A DNA stretch of 64,000 nucleotides from Allodiplogaster sudhausi. Lineage: Eukaryota; Nematoda; Chromadorea; Rhabditida; Diplogasteridae. Position 1 is the first letter of the stretch. Every line of letters begins with the position of its first letter. A model generated the notes under the pieces. The model did not search any database. It saw nothing but the letters and a program-made list of their open reading frames with translations, and was not told the DNA's origin. The DNA lies in NCBI GenBank assembly GCA_945643635.1, contig CALZFC010000082.1, positions 237,501-301,500 of the forward strand. Reading direction: 5' to 3'. This document shows, piece after piece, positions 22,188-32,725 of the stretch. The translations under genes and the position numbers were made by a program.

Positions 22188-22388
22188 AACGTCACTTTCT
22201 GCCACTTCACGGCCACGGACACATCCGGCCAGCACGTTTCTTCCCTCTCCGCATGTGGAGATAAGGCATCGGAGATAGTTGCGCTCCTCCGGACGGAAGC
22301 CAGCTTCTACGTTCTCGCCATCGATGCTGACTCCTACGATTTCATCCTCCAACCACAACAAGTCGATAGTTGTAGTGTGCAATGGCGA
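22188..22388 (+). pseudogene. ADAM/ADAMTS propeptide-like exon
   Basis: After TTTTTTTCAG the frame reads NVTFCHFTATDTSGQ, SSLSACGDKASEIVALL and FYVLAIDADSYDFILQPQQ. This resembles the reprolysin (M12B) propeptide pattern, in which a C-h-Y stretch is followed by S-x-x-x-S-x-C-G and a 'y-x-i-x-P' strand. The family's known role is to keep ADAM/ADAMTS metalloproteases latent. No catalytic domain (HExxH) was seen nearby, so this is an isolated exon or gene fragment. The assignment rests on a short pattern only. Confidence 0.3.
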
Positions 22389-22948
22389 TTATTTTTTTTC
22401 TTCTAAAAAATCGACTAACAAATGAGCTGCTCAACACATTTTCCGTAACAAATATCCGGGAAAATTTTGCCCTTTGAGAACTTATCTGAAAATTTTGATT
22501 AAACCTTTTTAAGGACGGCAATAGTTTGAATGTTTCTTAAATATATAAAAATTACATTTAATAAATTAATGCATAAAAACCCTAAATGCTTTAAAAACTC
22601 GGTTCATTGAGACATTTGATAGATCTAATTGTAACCTACCGTGCTGCCACTTCGCACACGAGAGATCGCAAGTCAACCAATCGCGACGCTTGCACGCTCT
22701 ACACCGATATCCTTATCGAAATCCTAATGCTGAAAATGGATAAGTTTTTTTTTCTCTCCTCGATGTTTCTATCAATCAGTGGAAATGGATGAATGAACAT
22801 GCATTCTCTGCCACGTTCAGAACTTACAATGAGAGTGAAATGCATATAATTAACCAGGCAACAACGAGTTGGTGATCACTTATTCAGCATAAATCTTATT
22901 GTGCCAATGCTGACCGTCCATGTTAATGTGTATGTGCATATAAACTTA

Positions 22949-23449
22949 TTACACTTCTAACTCACGATGATTCTGGTCCCCGATTTTTGAGTTTACATAA
23001 AGATACAAACTTGAAAGAACTTCCGGCTTCCTTCCGCTGTAGATCTTTGGCTCCGGGTCGACCTCCGAGTGGACGACAGGCTTTCTGTCATTGAGAAGAA
23101 TGGGCTCAAGCTTCGTCTCTGCGTTCAGGACAACGGGTTCGGCCTCAGAGTGTACGACAGGTTTGTTGATCGAAAGGACTTGCGGCTTCACGGGAAGCAC
23201 GGGCTCTCCGACCGGAGCATCGACGACCTCTGAATCTTGACGCTTGATCTCGACTTCTGTGACTGGCGCAGCGTCCTGGCCCTTGATTTCAACGGCTGGA
23301 ATCGGAGAGGCGTCTTCCTTAGTCTTGATTTCAATTGCCGGAATCGGAGCGGAGTCGTCCTTAGTCTTGATCTCGATTTCTGGAACAGGTGCCGCAATCC
23401 CGTAGGCAAAAAGAAGAACGGAGGCGAGCACGAAGCACACGCTCAGCAT
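22949..23449 (-). CDS. Family A copy 2: secreted repeat protein, changed C-terminus
   Basis: ATG at 23449, signal peptide MLSVCFVLASVLLFAYGIAA, and linker EIEIKTKDDSAPIPAIEIK with one more linker repeat than copy 1. The repeats RKPVVHSEVDPEPK and IYSGRKPEVL follow, after which homology to copy 1 stops. The last ~20 residues (SLYLYVNSKIGDQNHRELEV) come from sequence that is 3' flank in copy 1, so about 45 residues of the repeat domain have been replaced or deleted. Probably secreted; function unknown. Confidence 0.62.
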   Translation of the reverse strand: MLSVCFVLASVLLFAYGIAAPVPEIEIKTKDDSAPIPAIEIKTKEDASPIPAVEIKGQDAAPVTEVEIKRQDSEVVDAPVGEPVLPVKPQVLSINKPVVHSEAEPVVLNAETKLEPILLNDRKPVVHSEVDPEPKIYSGRKPEVLSSLYLYVNSKIGDQNHRELEV

Positions 23450-23649
23450 TATACACGTATTCTGAAATCATAAATTGTTAGATCTTATTTTCGAACTTTT
23501 TTAAAAATATTTTTATATATGTATATGTATAACGTAAAGGTTATACAATATTAGACACTGCTATCGGAGGAAAAAAACGAAGCGAGCTGAATTTGAGTAA
23601 GCTGAAGGCTAAGGTATTGGATCTACTGCAACTCTCCGGAGAGGCCGGT

Positions 23650-24210
23650 CCGTTTTAAAGCGAGTGTGTCACCATGTAGCCGCAGCTGCTTCTAAAGCAT
23701 CACGAGTTTTTTGGTGACCTGTCCATGATAGAGAAAGAGAGAGAGCGAGAGAGAGAGAGAGAAATGGAGAGAGGGAGAGAGACATAGATCATAGAAGATA
23801 GTTAGAGATTGAAGAGAAAGAGAGAGACAAAGATCATTGGAGAGAGTTAAAGATTAAAGAGGAGAGAGAGACAGCGAAAGAGGGCACAAAAAGCGATCTG
23901 TAGAGATAACCGATTTTCCGTAGAACATCCATAAAGGGTCCCTGTACTCGATTTTTTCAGGCAGCAGGTTGACCATGATGAGAATATCACTGGCTGACAG
24001 AGGGAGCAGAGAGAGAGAGAGAGAGAGAGAGGGCGAAGAAAAGCGGAGGGAGGGAGAAGGAGTGAGAGTGAGGGGACTGAGAGGGAGAGAAAGTGAGAGG
24101 ATGAGAGAGCGAACATTTAGAGATAAACAGTAGGAGTGAAGATGCAATCTCGGCAATCGTGACCGTAATTCTCAGAAAGAAGCACATCCTTTTGTACGAT
24201 TTTGGAAACC
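23650..24210 (-). pseudogene. Family C copy 2
   Basis: The hydrophobic segment follows an ATG here (MCFFLRITVTIAEIASSLLL, about 24190-24110). The middle segment is open (SASDILIMVNLLPEKIEYRD, PLWMFYGKSVISTD, about 24000-23895). The third segment (VTKKLVML, stop, KQLRLHGDTLAL, about 23712-23650) has a TAG. It has the best first two modules but a broken third. The same GA-rich spacers as copy 1 separate the modules. Confidence 0.35.
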
Positions 24211-25079
24211 GAATAAGTTGGAACATTCCGATACGATTTCTATGCTGCCATGGGCCAAAATCGAGCTCTGTCGTCGACAACTTTGACCAAGATTGCGAGC
24301 GTGGCTGCTTTTCTCTCCTACTTTCTGTGTGAGAAAAAGGAATGGCACTAAGATCTATGAAGAATGCAATTATTGATAACGTTGTTAACAAACTTTTTTT
24401 TCTTTATAGACTCTTTATCCATAGTGTTGCCTAGCATTGCCTTTCAAGGCGATCCTGCATAAATTTGATGTGATATCTATAAGTATATGTATACATAATG
24501 TGACTCGTAATGTTGTTTTGGTTCTTTAGGAAGCTGGAACCCGCTTTTGAATGTCGTTAAATCTTACCCATTACCCCTTTTACTTTCGGCCTGACAATAA
24601 GTAGCCCAAATTCACTGGCACCAATTTCTGAAGTACGGTATCACTACAGTAGTGTGGGACCACTTCTTACGGAGAACGGTACTTCTAGTTTCGGGGATAT
24701 TTGGTTCAAGATTGTGGAAAGGTGGAGCAAGTAGTCGTCATCACACTTCATCGCTACTATGCCGATTGCAGCAGTATCGAAGATGTCAATATCCTCTCCT
24801 ATTCAACTGTGATTTCTTAGAGCGCACTTATTGTGTTATCTTCCACTCAACCCGGCCTTTTTCCTTCTTATTGTCAAATATTTTGGCAAAAATATTTCTT
24901 CTTGTTTGTCCATTACATCCAGATGTTGTACAGCTGCAAGTCATATTTGATGCCTTCAGAAATATATTTTTCCTATCTAACGAGATCAACGTTACCCTCA
25001 ATTATAGTTAGCATGATGTGGAAAACAAGACGATTCTAAATACATGGGGAACCTTATATAGTTTCCTTGACTACGACTT

Positions 25080-26430
25080 ACGTGCTGATTGGAACATTGC
25101 GCGCACTGCGTTCCAAATCGACCATTTAGGCTGTACCTCACTGCTTTTCATAGGCGAAAAGAACTGATACACAGAATTGAAATCGAAGGCGCCGCGCTCG
25201 GCGTAATCAATCTGCTTCCTTTTGTTCAGCAGTTTATAACATGACGCTCGAGAAGCGTCCACCAGGCGCGGAAGTGCGGGTCCGACGAAACCCTGGAAAT
25301 GAGTCGAATAGAAAAGATACTTATTGTTAGGAAAATAAAACTCCTTGACATCATTGACAAACATAGCCTATAATTTTAAAAAGATCTCGAATGTCTTCAT
25401 TTTCGCATACAGTGTTAATTGAATACAGTCAGAAAGATAAGACAAAATATTGATCAAGAGCGCGAAATAAAGAGCATCCACGTACAGAGTGTGATACTTC
25501 CCACGTTACAGTCCTATCACAACTAGGTTGGCTGCACCCCTCCTACAAGCGTGTATCCATACATACATAGCTCATTGGATTGAGTCTCAGAATCAGGAGC
25601 TCAAGGGATCGAATCCGCCTGGAAGCAATCTTTTCGCCCACATACCCACTCATTTCCTTAACAGTGAAATGATTTTATCGCTTACCGAGTAGAGTGTATC
25701 CTCCACGATAAAGCGCACATAAAGCGCGCGAGTCGAACGAATACTGTTGCCACGTGCCTTCTGCGTCATCCTTGCGAAATACATTTCCGCAGCACAAGAA
25801 CACACGACGCCCGTGTACTTCCGCAATTTCTTTAGATGTCTCGAATTCGTCATCGTGTCCTGCGCGCCGATCAATGATGTATTCACTTGAAGTAATGCTT
25901 CCGTCACTAATTGCGATGAGTAGACGCCGCGCGCGCCTTCCGAAGTATCCTCGTTCGTATGTCAGCAAGCTGAATTGATCCGTGTCAGCCGAAGTTGTAA
26001 TCGAGATCTGGTACGGAAGCTCGTTCTGTGTTTCGTAGCTATGACAGATGTCGTAGCTGACGTCCGTGTCAAACAGAGGCGACGTTGCGGTGAAGTGAAC
26101 TATAGTGATTTTATGTTGTATATTGATTGTGCGAGTCGAGGCAATGGCAATGAAGATATCGGTAGGCGAGGCGAAAGTGGCACTTGTTCGAAAGGGGGTC
26201 CCGGAGTTTGGTAAGACACATGATACATTTCCGATTGAAGATATTATTGAAACTGATGATTCCATGGCAGCTATTGGCGTAATGAAGCATCTCGCGGCTG
26301 TGCATGAAATTCCGAATGGGTTTGCCGGTGACTGATCGAGCAGACGTAGGGCCTTGGGGGAGAATTTCCGATCATCCTTGGTGATGCCGATTGACTTATC
26401 GATATCCGATCGATTATTGAGATATCCGAT
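25080..26430 (-). pseudogene. Family B copy 3: 5'-truncated
   Basis: Open from about 26400 to 25690 with SIGITKDDRKFSPKALRLLD, VLPNSGTPFRTSATFASP, DVSYDICHSYETQNELPY, FGRRARRLLIAISDGS and FLCCGNVFRKDDAEGTWQQ. The central block ending NGDVILAL is deleted: DSRALCALYRG joins directly to YTLLGKR. The second exon, 25293-25090, reads GFVGPALPRLVDASRASCYK. The N-terminal third is missing; the frame runs into DNA resembling the 3' part of copy 4, so this copy starts at a duplication breakpoint near 26400-26500. Its intron holds a SINE-like element at 25565-25645. Confidence 0.55.
25560..25650 (+). mobile_element. tRNA-headed SINE-like repeat
   Basis: ATAGCTCATTGGATTGAG fits an RNA polymerase III A box and GGGATCGAATCCGC fits a B box, about 30 bases apart. 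The tail GGAAGCAATCTTTTCGCCCA is shared with 15770-15870. The cloverleaf is not complete, so a SINE or tRNA relic is more likely than a functional tRNA. Confidence 0.45.
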
Positions 26431-26609
26431 CGATAATAAAGAAAAAGACATCAAGAATAACATGCAAAATATCTGCGTGGCTAGCGAGCTAAACGTTACA
26501 CTCAATTATACATTGCTTGATATGGAAAACAAGACCATAATAAATATATAAGGGTATTTTCCCGGCCAACGAGCTACGACTCATGCGCTGATTGGAACAT
26601 TGCGCGCAC

Positions 26610-27905
26610 TGCGTTCCAAATCGACCATTTACGCGGTACATCACTACATTGCATAGGGGAAAAGAACTGATACACAGACTTGAAATCGAATGCGCGCCGC
26701 TCAGCGTATTCAATCTGCTTCCTCTTGTTCAGCAGTTTGTAGCACGACGCGCGAGCCACGTCCATCAGGCGCGGAAGTCCGCGTCCGATGGACGTGGCTC
26801 GCGCGTCGTCCATTCTTGGATTAAATTGCGTCGCAAGACATTTCTAGACGGTTGCCATTTCTAAGCGCAAAGATGACATCGCGGAAGTTTCCATTCGGTG
26901 TGGTAACAGAGATGAGACGTATTTCCTGCTGTATGAGAAGTCGGTGGTGGAGAGTTGGCCTATCGTTTTGCGCAACTTTTCCCACTCCTCTCCTCTGCTT
27001 TCGTATATTTTGATGGGCTCAAGCGGTCTTTTCGGAAAAGTTTCATATAATGCGCGCCAGTTGATCGAATGCTGCTCCCATGTGCCTTCTGCGTCATCCT
27101 TGGATATACATTTCCGCAGCACAAGAACACACGACGCCCGAGTGCTTCCGCAAATTCTTGACAAGTCTCGAATTCGTCATCGCGTCCTTCGATCCGATCA
27201 GTGATGTATTCACTTGACGTGACGCTTCCGTCAATTATTGCGATGAGCATGCGGCGCGCGCGCCTTCTCCAGGATCCTTGCTCGTACGTCAGCAAGCAGA
27301 AGTTCTCGGTGTCACCGTTAGCCAATGTGGTTATCGAGATCTCGAACGGAAAATCGTTCAGTGGATGGTAGCTATGACAGATATCGTATCTGACGTCCGT
27401 GTCAAAGAAAGGCGATGTCGCGGTATAGCGAAGTATATTTATTGCGTCCCTAGACGAGGCAATTGCAATGAAGATGTCAGTTGGCGATGCAAAAGTGGCA
27501 GGAGGTAGCTGCTTTAAAGGATGTGCCGGAGTTTGGTAACACACAAGATACATTGTCAATTGTGGACAGTAGTGTCGCCATTATTGGAACTGATGACTCC
27601 ATTGCAGTTATTGGCGTAACGAAGCATCTGGAAACTGCGTCCGGTGGGAATGGAATTCCGAATGGGTTCGCCTGAGGCTGATCGAGCAGACGAAGGGCTG
27701 TGGACGGGAAATCGCGATCTTCCTTGGTGATGACAAGATCGAACGACCAGAGGATGGCCACATCGGAGACGGCGAGGAGATCTGCGGAAGGAAGATAGCC
27801 CGGGCAGATCGGCTGCAGCGTTCGAATAGTCAGCATCGATCTGAAGCATGGATTTAAGAGGGCGTCATTCAACTCGATCTGAACACTATCGCTATTTATT
27901 AGTGA
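26610..27905 (-). pseudogene. Family B copy 4: frameshifted, with a hairpin exon
   Basis: Exon from about 27905 reads NSDSVQIELNDALLNPCF, LTIRTLQPICPGYL, LLAVSDVAILWSFDLVITK and FPPDAVSRCFVTPITAMES. It is interrupted near 27505 (TSFKAATSCHFCIAN ends in a stop) while another frame resumes with LPPATFASPTDIFIAIASS, DVRYDICHSYHPLNDF and FLCCGNVY. A further frame change follows near 27110. The second-exon piece 26813-26610 reads RGLPRLMDVARASCYKLLNK, but its start is an inverted copy of itself. Several lesions make it a pseudogene. Confidence 0.58.
26744..26809. repeat. Perfect 23-bp inverted repeat with 20-bp loop
   Basis: GACGCGCGAGCCACGTCCAT at 26746 is followed 20 bases later by its reverse complement (to 26809). 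It lies inside the family B copy 4 exon that encodes DVARASC and looks like a local inverted duplication. Confidence 0.85.
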
Positions 27906-28299
27906 GCGCAAAATATGAACAAGGAGGCATATATGAAACTGGACTCAGGTAGTTGGATAAAGAGCAAAAAAAGGAAGAACTGGATGAAGAAATACAGCGT
28001 TGACGAATGTAGAGTGACGCTGAGAATCTTTAGAGGCAGTTAGCGGGACCAAAATGATGAGTGAGGCAACATTCGGAGAGTGCGAAAAGAGGGAAATCTC
28101 ACAAAGTGCCGTATAAATTTGCCATCACAATTACTTATCACCCCAAAAGATTCGTACAAACCATTCTCATCTCCAATAATTTAGCATTCCAAGGCCTAGC
28201 TGAAATCTGCCTTCTTAAGGGAATTATCTATTGGATAAACACTTATACCATACGCATATGAAGGATAACGGAAAAATGACGAATCGGGCAACAAAATTC

Positions 28300-29390
28300 T
28301 GATAAGTGAAATATAACCCTGACTGTCTAAAATGATACTGTCACCCATAAACGAAAAGTCTGAAAGTTTAAATGAAACATAAGTGCCGAGCGCCAAATAT
28401 ATGATTGTTTATGTATAAAAAGTGTTGCGAATCACGCTTTTGTGATTAACTGAAAAAAGACCCAGTTTTACCATTGCATTTTTTTTGAAAATTCGATGTA
28501 GGAACGACTCACCAACTAACCATTTGACACAAAGTAACATAGCGCCCTATGGAGCAAAATGTAAAAAAATTAATTCTTGAGTGAAGTACATCTGTGTTAT
28601 ATGGTAAACTCAGTGCTATCTGCAAAGGCCGAAATCAAAAAAATCGCGTAAGCCGCATGCTGCATTCGGACTGAAGCCAATTTTTATTCGTTGTGCTGTG
28701 GAAAGAATGAACAACTTCACTTTTTTTACCACGTCTTTCCCTTTATAAAGATTCTTTATTTCTCTTATTGGCGAACAATGTCTGAGCTGAACATATGGGT
28801 TTTTGTTACATTCCTTCGCATAGAAGAAAACAATGTAATAAATAACGGATATAATTACGTAAGAGGACTCTTTCCATTATCGCTTGAAAGGTAGGGTACC
28901 TTTGGGCTATTGGCAGAAATGTGTGTTTCCACGCTCACAGCGTTTTGCCTAGTAGCATCGGGTCATTTTTCCTTGGCCGTTGAATGGAATTTAAAAAAAA
29001 CCGCGTATCGCGACCGCAACGCCTCAAAAATCAGTTCATTTTTATTTTGGTGCGAACATAATCCACGAACATCGGCCGTATATTGGTGTAATATGTCCGT
29101 AGATTAGTAAAACATCAGATGCTCCTCTTACTACTGGCAACAAAACGCTGTGCACGCTGGGTTACTCGGATGTCACTGGGCAAGGAGGTTTTTTTGTGAA
29201 TGTATGGGCTATTTCTCCCCTTCTTAAGCGAGCAGAGGACGAATGCATCGACTCAAAGTTAAAGAAATAGTAGTACTTTTGTCATTGTTAAATACAAATA
29301 AAACACCTATTAATAGCGATATATGCATATTTATATGTACATATATGCATATATTAACAATGAGATACGAGTATACATATATGTTTTTAA
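28300..29390. other. 5' flank of family B copy 4; no gene recognised
   Basis: 28300-28710 is a diverged single copy of the 268-bp unit at 17322. Around 28930-29000, GCGTTTTGCCTAGTA followed by TTCCTTGGCCGTTGA recurs in altered form near 59553-59590, so it is a low-copy dispersed repeat. Nothing else is recognised. Confidence 0.4.
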
Positions 29391-29399
29391 AGTTACCTT

Positions 29400-29896
29400 G
29401 TGAATCGCTGGCTTCCTTTCCTTGTTGATTTTTATAGTGGACGACAGGCATTCTAGCATTGAGAAGAATGGGGCTCGATCTTAGATTCTTCGTTCAGAAA
29501 ACAGATTCGCCCTCAGAATGAAAACCTCAGGCTTCCCACCGTCGACTGAGTTTATTACGAGGTAAACAATTAATAATAATAGTGATAATCAACGTTGTAG
29601 ATCTTTGGTTTGGTGTCGACCTCCGAGTGGACCACCGATTCTGTGTCGTCAAGCACGATGGGTTCGAGCTCAGTATCGTCTTTCAGAATAACAGATTCGC
29701 CATCTGAAACTTGCGGCTTCACGGGAAGCACGGGCTCTACGACCGGAGCATCGACGGCCTCTGCATCCTGACGCTTGATCTCGACTTCTGGCACTGGCGC
29801 AGCCTCCTGGCCCTTGATCTCGATTTTTGGGACCGATGCCGCAAAGCCGTACGCAACAAGAAGTACGGAGACGAACACGAAGCGCACGCTCAGCAT
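29400..29896 (-). pseudogene. Family A copy 3: degraded
   Basis: ATG at 29896, signal MLSVRFVFVSVLLVAYGFAA, short linker EIEIKGQEAAPVPEVEIK, and repeats KDDTELEPIVLDDTESV and DTKPKIYNV. At 29605-29560 an AT-rich insertion equivalent to the intron of copy 4 follows, but the donor G-GTAATT is changed to A-TTAATT, so normal splicing is doubtful. The downstream repeat region (GKPEVF; ERKPAIHK) is frameshifted relative to copy 1. It may yield a 108-residue truncated protein. Confidence 0.5.
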
Positions 29897-30095
29897 GATT
29901 CACGTCTTCTGAAATCATAAATAGTTTGGTTTTTTTTTATATATGTATAACGTAAAGGTTATTCAATACTAGACACTGATGAAAATAGGGGCTCAAAATA
30001 TTTTCGGAAAAAAAAGCGGGATGCAAGCTGACTTTGAACAAGCTGAAAACTCAAGTAACGGTTCTCCTGCTGCTCTCCGGAGAAGCCGGTCCCTT

Positions 30096-30567
30096 TTAAG
30101 GAGAACCGGATAGCAGTGTGTCACCATGTAGTTGCAGCTGTTTCTGAAGCTTCACGGGCATTTTGGTTACCTGTACAGGATAGAGTGAGGAGAGAGAGAG
30201 AGAGTCGGCGAAAGAAGGAAGCTAAATATCTGTCTGTAGAGATGTCCTATTTTTGCTTGAACATCCTCAAAGGGTCGCTGTTCTCGGTTTACTCAGGCGG
30301 TAGGTTGACAATAATGAGAATGTCCTTGGCAGATGGAAGTGAAGAGAGAGAGCGAGGGAACGAGAGAGGGATTTAGAGAGAGATGCAGAGGGGGTAGAGA
30401 GAGAGAGAGAGGGGCAGAGGAAGGGAGGGAAAGGAGGACGAAGAGGGAGAGAGAGTGTGTGAGAGAGAGAAAGAGAGCGAACATTTAGAGATAAACATTA
30501 GGACTGAAGCTACTAATTCGGCAAACGTGACTGTTGCGTGCGCCCGCTTATTTTCACAACGAAGCAC
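30096..30567 (-). pseudogene. Family C copy 3
   Basis: Segments: ATVTFAELVASVLMFISKC (about 30540-30480); AKDILIIVNLPPE, stop, TENSDPLRMF, stop (about 30330-30240); and, after CAG, VTKMPVKLQKQLQLHGDTLL SGSP with TAA at 30098-30096. The third module is intact, which supports its being a genuine terminal exon. The middle module is broken. Confidence 0.35.
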
Positions 30568-30784
30568 GACATTTTGCGTCCTTTTCTAATCATGATTCTT
30601 TCTCGAGCACTTATGAACGCGTATTTTCGTGAGCAACTTTATTTTAGCAAAATTGCATTCGTATTTACATGCTACATACTATGTGCCCCTGTATGTACTA
30701 TATTTTTTATATTGTACGCAAATATTTATAACTTTATTTATGTTACAACAAATTCATGGTTGTCAAAAAGCTTACGACTGAGAA

Positions 30785-31625
30785 AGTTGATATTGCTGAG
30801 CTTACGCTGTCGTTCTTTTTGACTTGGATCGCAAAACGTAAGAGATAAGGAGCAATCGGACGTCCTGAAATAATGGCGAAATTATACACATACATACATA
30901 TTATTTATGTAATGTATATTCTATATATCATAATATATAAATACTTCACTATAGATAATTTATTTATTTAAGAAGGGCGATCACCAAAAATTTCCTAAAA
31001 AGCGTCCAAACATGCAAAAATCTCGAATGGAAGTCCATCGGAGCAAACTAAAATGTACGGTAAGAGCGTGACACTTGTAGCCAAATGCATTGTTTTTTTC
31101 CAAAGCGGGATGTTAATTCTGATTAACTATTTTGATGTTGTTTTGTTCTTGCTAAAAGTTTTTACAGGAAAACTAACACAAAAACTTTATTAAGCTCACT
31201 GAAATGTCAAAGTCGCGATGTCTTTGTAAATTTTATCTTCCGCTATGGTAAATGTACCCTAGTTACTGTATACACCACATTTTTGCACTGAGACACCAAT
31301 ATGAATTTGATTCGAAATTTGCACTTTCAAATGCATATACTTGAATGTGAAACTTTTTTGTGGTCTTTCATGTGCATATCCTTTATCTATTTGCTGAAAA
31401 CTATTCGAAAATATGTAAAATGTCTCATATCTTGTGAACGACTTTTCGGTGATCGCCCTCCTTTAACCTTTACAAATAAGATGACTATAATTGGGTCGGC
31501 CACAGGTGACCAAGGCAAAGGGCAGAGGAACGAGCATTGGGAAAACGTCAGTGAATTCGAGCATGGACGTCAGGAAAGAGAGAGTGATTGGCACGTGGAG
31601 ACAAAAGGCACTGACATCTGGCAAT
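30785..31625 (-). pseudogene. Chemoreceptor tail (last two exons), split by a MITE
   Basis: 31623-31470 matches the TM6-TM7 exon at 46178-46330 but has indels: the LHVPITLSFLTSMLEFTD stretch is followed by a shifted frame, and ADPIIVILFVK is recovered at the end. The final exon at 30866-30785 (DVRLLLISYVLRSKSK) carries an extra base before the NDSVSSAIST-like end. The MITE at 30968-31466 lies in the intron between them. Dead copy. Confidence 0.75.
30968..31466. mobile_element. MITE with TTAA target duplication (~0.5 kb)
   Basis: Bounded by TTAA, with inverted ends GAAGGGCGATCACC and GGTGATCGCCCTCC. The paralogous locus near 62675-62690 lacks the element and has a single TTAA. The TTAA preference is known for piggyBac-type transposons. 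I found no transposase, so it is non-autonomous. Confidence 0.75.
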
Positions 31626-31904
31626 TTCCCATATAGATTGATACTCGTTTACTTTGATTCGAATTGCATACATAATAAATAAAAATGTTGATGAATTTAG
31701 CATTTACACACATAAAGTTTTTCAACTTGTCATAAAAATTCGGCCACCGGCAGAGGAAAAGTATAAAGTCCTTGAGAAGCGGACCTATTTAAAGAAATCG
31801 AAGAGTGAAAACACTTTCTTCATGCAACACTCGTTACACGAGTCTTAGTTCATGTCTATTTTCTGTCTTTTAAACCAAGAACGTTAAAATAAGACAGAAT
31901 GTCT

Positions 31905-32185
31905 GTATGATTCGAATGCCCATCGTTTCTTCTGGCAAATCCCTAATTCGTTCACTTCCACCAATGATTCGACGGTCAACGTTGACTTCCTTGAGAGGGG
32001 CTCCTTGTAGGCGCTGGCCATATTGCCTCAGGGCGTAATCGCGAAGAATGACCCGTTCAGAGGCTCGTCTTTGTTTTCCTATCAGGATGTGCCTTTCAAG
32101 CTTAAAGGCGCAAACACATTCCGCTCTGCAAGATTTGTCAGGGCACTAGTACACGTCGCCATGATGTTGACATACACCTGCAAAA
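31905..32185 (+). pseudogene. Hypothetical coding segment with one in-frame TAG
   Basis: The frame reads SNAHRFFWQIPNSFTSTNDS, TVNVDFLERGSL, then TAG, then ALAILPQGVIAKNDPFRG, LFSYQDVPFKLKGANTF, SARFVRALVHVAMMLTY and TGA. Codon composition is exon-like. I do not recognise it. The TAG makes it a pseudogene unless it is removed by splicing (a GT overlaps it). Confidence 0.3.
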
Positions 32186-32196
32186 CTCACTGACGA

Positions 32197-32724
32197 CTAA
32201 CCGTTGAGATCGATATTTGGTTCGGGGTCGACTTCCGAGTGGACGACAGGCTTTCTGGCATTGTGAAGAATGGTCTCGAACTTAGATTCTTCGTTCTGAA
32301 TAACAGATTCGCCCTCAGACTGAACCGCAGGCTTCCTTCTGTTGAATAGATTTATTTCGATGCTATACGAATATATGCATATATGGTAAACAATTACCAA
32401 TAATAGTAATAATCATTGTTGTTGATCTTTGGTTCGGAGTCGACCTCCGAGTGGACGACAGGCTTTCTGTCATTGAGAAGAATGAACTTAAGCTTTGTTT
32501 CTCCATCGAGGACAGCGGATTCAGCCGCAGAGTGGGCGACAGGCTTGTTGATCAACAGGATTTGCGGCTTCACGGGAAGCACGGGCTCTACGGCGACCTC
32601 AGAATCTTGACGCTTGATCTCGACTTCTGGGACTGGCGCAGCGTCCTGAGCCTTGATATCGATCTCTGGGACCGGTGCCGCAATCCCGCAGGCAACATGA
32701 AGAACAGAGACAAACACGAAGCGC
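32197..32724 (-). pseudogene. Family A copy 4: start lost at a chimeric junction, with an intron
   Basis: RFVFVSVLHVACGIAAPVP, EIDIKAQDAAPVPEVEIK, AVEPVLPVKPQILLINKP and RKPVVHSEVDSEPK are present. The first residues (MLSV) are replaced by the BCNT fragment at 32724/32725. A short intron follows in the repeat domain: donor GTAATTGTTTACC near 32391, acceptor TTCAACAG near 32342. The next exon reads RKPAVQSEGESVIQNEESKF and ARKPVVHSEVDPEPNIDLNG. With no own ATG this copy is probably dead. Confidence 0.6.
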
Positions 32725-32725
32725 G

